A stretch of 64,000 nucleotides of DNA from Ahaetulla prasina. Taxonomy: Eukaryota; Chordata; Lepidosauria; Squamata; Colubridae. Where the stretch lies: the NCBI RefSeq assembly GCF_028640845.1, contig NC_080541.1, forward strand, positions 4,212,435 to 4,276,434, in the 5' to 3' direction. Shown here in pieces: positions 63,587 to 64,000 of this stretch. Positions within the stretch are counted from its first letter, which is position 1. Each line of letters begins with the position of its first letter. Under the pieces are notes generated by a model that worked only from the letters and a program-made list of their open reading frames with translations, ran no database searches and was not told the DNA's origin. The translations under genes were made by a program, and so were the position numbers.

Positions 63587-64000
63587 TGTCGTGTCCCACT
63601 CCTCCTCTGACGGCCGGGTCGGGGAAGTCCATATCAAGCATGCCTCTGCAGCTTTGCCAAAGTTCTGTCAGAGTTCTCAGGGCAGGCAGGAGACCAGGAT
63701 GTGACTTCAGCAATCCAAATTAGACTTTGCCTGACTCAAAGAATGCCAGAAAGCAGAACCTTTATATAGGCCATGGGGTGTGGCCCCATGACTCAGCACT
63801 TATCCAGGCCTGCCCCTCCCTTCCTTTTGCTGACATCGCCTCTCCACTCTCCGGAAGTGTGGGTCCCTCCAGCCTCCAGCTGTCAGCAATTTCAGCTCGT
63901 GACTGGCTTCACATTCCCCAGGCTCACATGCTGTGGGGGAGGGGCCCAGCTGCTCTGTTTGTCCGGGCATGGTGCCAGGACTGGGGGCTGGAGGCATATC
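63587..64000 (-). mobile_element. LTR, family A, runs off the window
   Basis: TGTCGTGTCCCACTCCTCCT at 63587 is the LTR end also seen at 30491; target side CCGCT at 63582-63586. TATATAGG-type promoter near 63764. The minus-strand U3 frame is open from the window edge (PPAPSPGTMPGQTEQLG) to RCQQKEGRGRPG at 63800. Whether it is a solo LTR or the end of a full element cannot be seen. Confidence 0.85.

Overview
The window is repeat-saturated vertebrate nuclear DNA and looks like a squamate reptile, most probably an advanced (colubroid) snake. The evidence is CR1/L2-group LINEs ending in long AATAG (TTCTA) pentamer tails, Sauria-type SINEs, L1 and CR1 side by side, SPIN-like hAT elements, Penelope-like remnants and many microsatellites. 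I found no convincing host exon, no rRNA or functional tRNA gene, and no CRISPR or operon structure. Nearly every long open frame is either a decayed retrotransposon ORF or a side effect of low-complexity DNA.

Layout. 1-3.2 kb: CR1 fragments, a small hAT MITE, an AATAG-tailed LINE, and a compound array that alternates the last ~80 bp of that LINE with ATTCT runs. 3.2-10 kb: SPIN-like MITE; a minisatellite whose minus strand carries hammerhead-ribozyme-like cores; several truncated LINEs and a SINE split by a LINE. 10.3-14.3 kb: a 4 kb CT-rich higher-order satellite. 14.3-21.2 kb: CR1 with its RT core, a second SPIN-like MITE, an AATAG-tailed LINE with target-site duplications (TSDs), a tRNA/CR1 SINE and a TTCC tract. 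22.2-26.7 kb: inverted Penelope-like ends, a near-complete L2-like LINE (called LINE-B here), and a hAT MITE holding a solo LTR. 27-33 kb: SINEs, CR1, and a triple nest (SINE > Sauria SINE > solo LTR) in which every layer has its own TSD; then a second hammerhead-like minisatellite. 33.7-38.3 kb: CT/CA satellite and a 1.64 kb tandem duplication. 38.8-40.8 kb: Penelope-like remnant with a GIY-YIG-like peptide, split by two solo LTRs. 41.7-49.2 kb: TTCC tract, hAT MITEs, a MITE > L1 > CR1-group LINE nest, a second LINE-tail array and more LINE fragments. 49.3-58.3 kb: a long LINE-B with GC-rich 5' region, split by a 4.5 kb L1 with 15-bp TSDs. 58.3-64 kb: solo LTR in CR1, a SINE-mediated tandem duplication with a hybrid SINE, multiply nested CR1/L1/MITEs, and a third SPIN-like element cut by an LTR that runs off the window.

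How the parts work together: the autonomous families (CR1, LINE-B, the AATAG-tailed LINE, L1, Penelope-like) supply or supplied the reverse transcription. SINEs here carry 3' tails matching different LINEs (LINE-B, CR1 and, by family knowledge, Bov-B), so they are probably parasitic on them. LTR elements are all solo LTRs or LTR fragments. Their U3 regions keep one reading frame entering from the LTR edge, which suggests that an internal ORF ended inside the 3' LTR.

All family names are from recognition of motifs, not from a database search.
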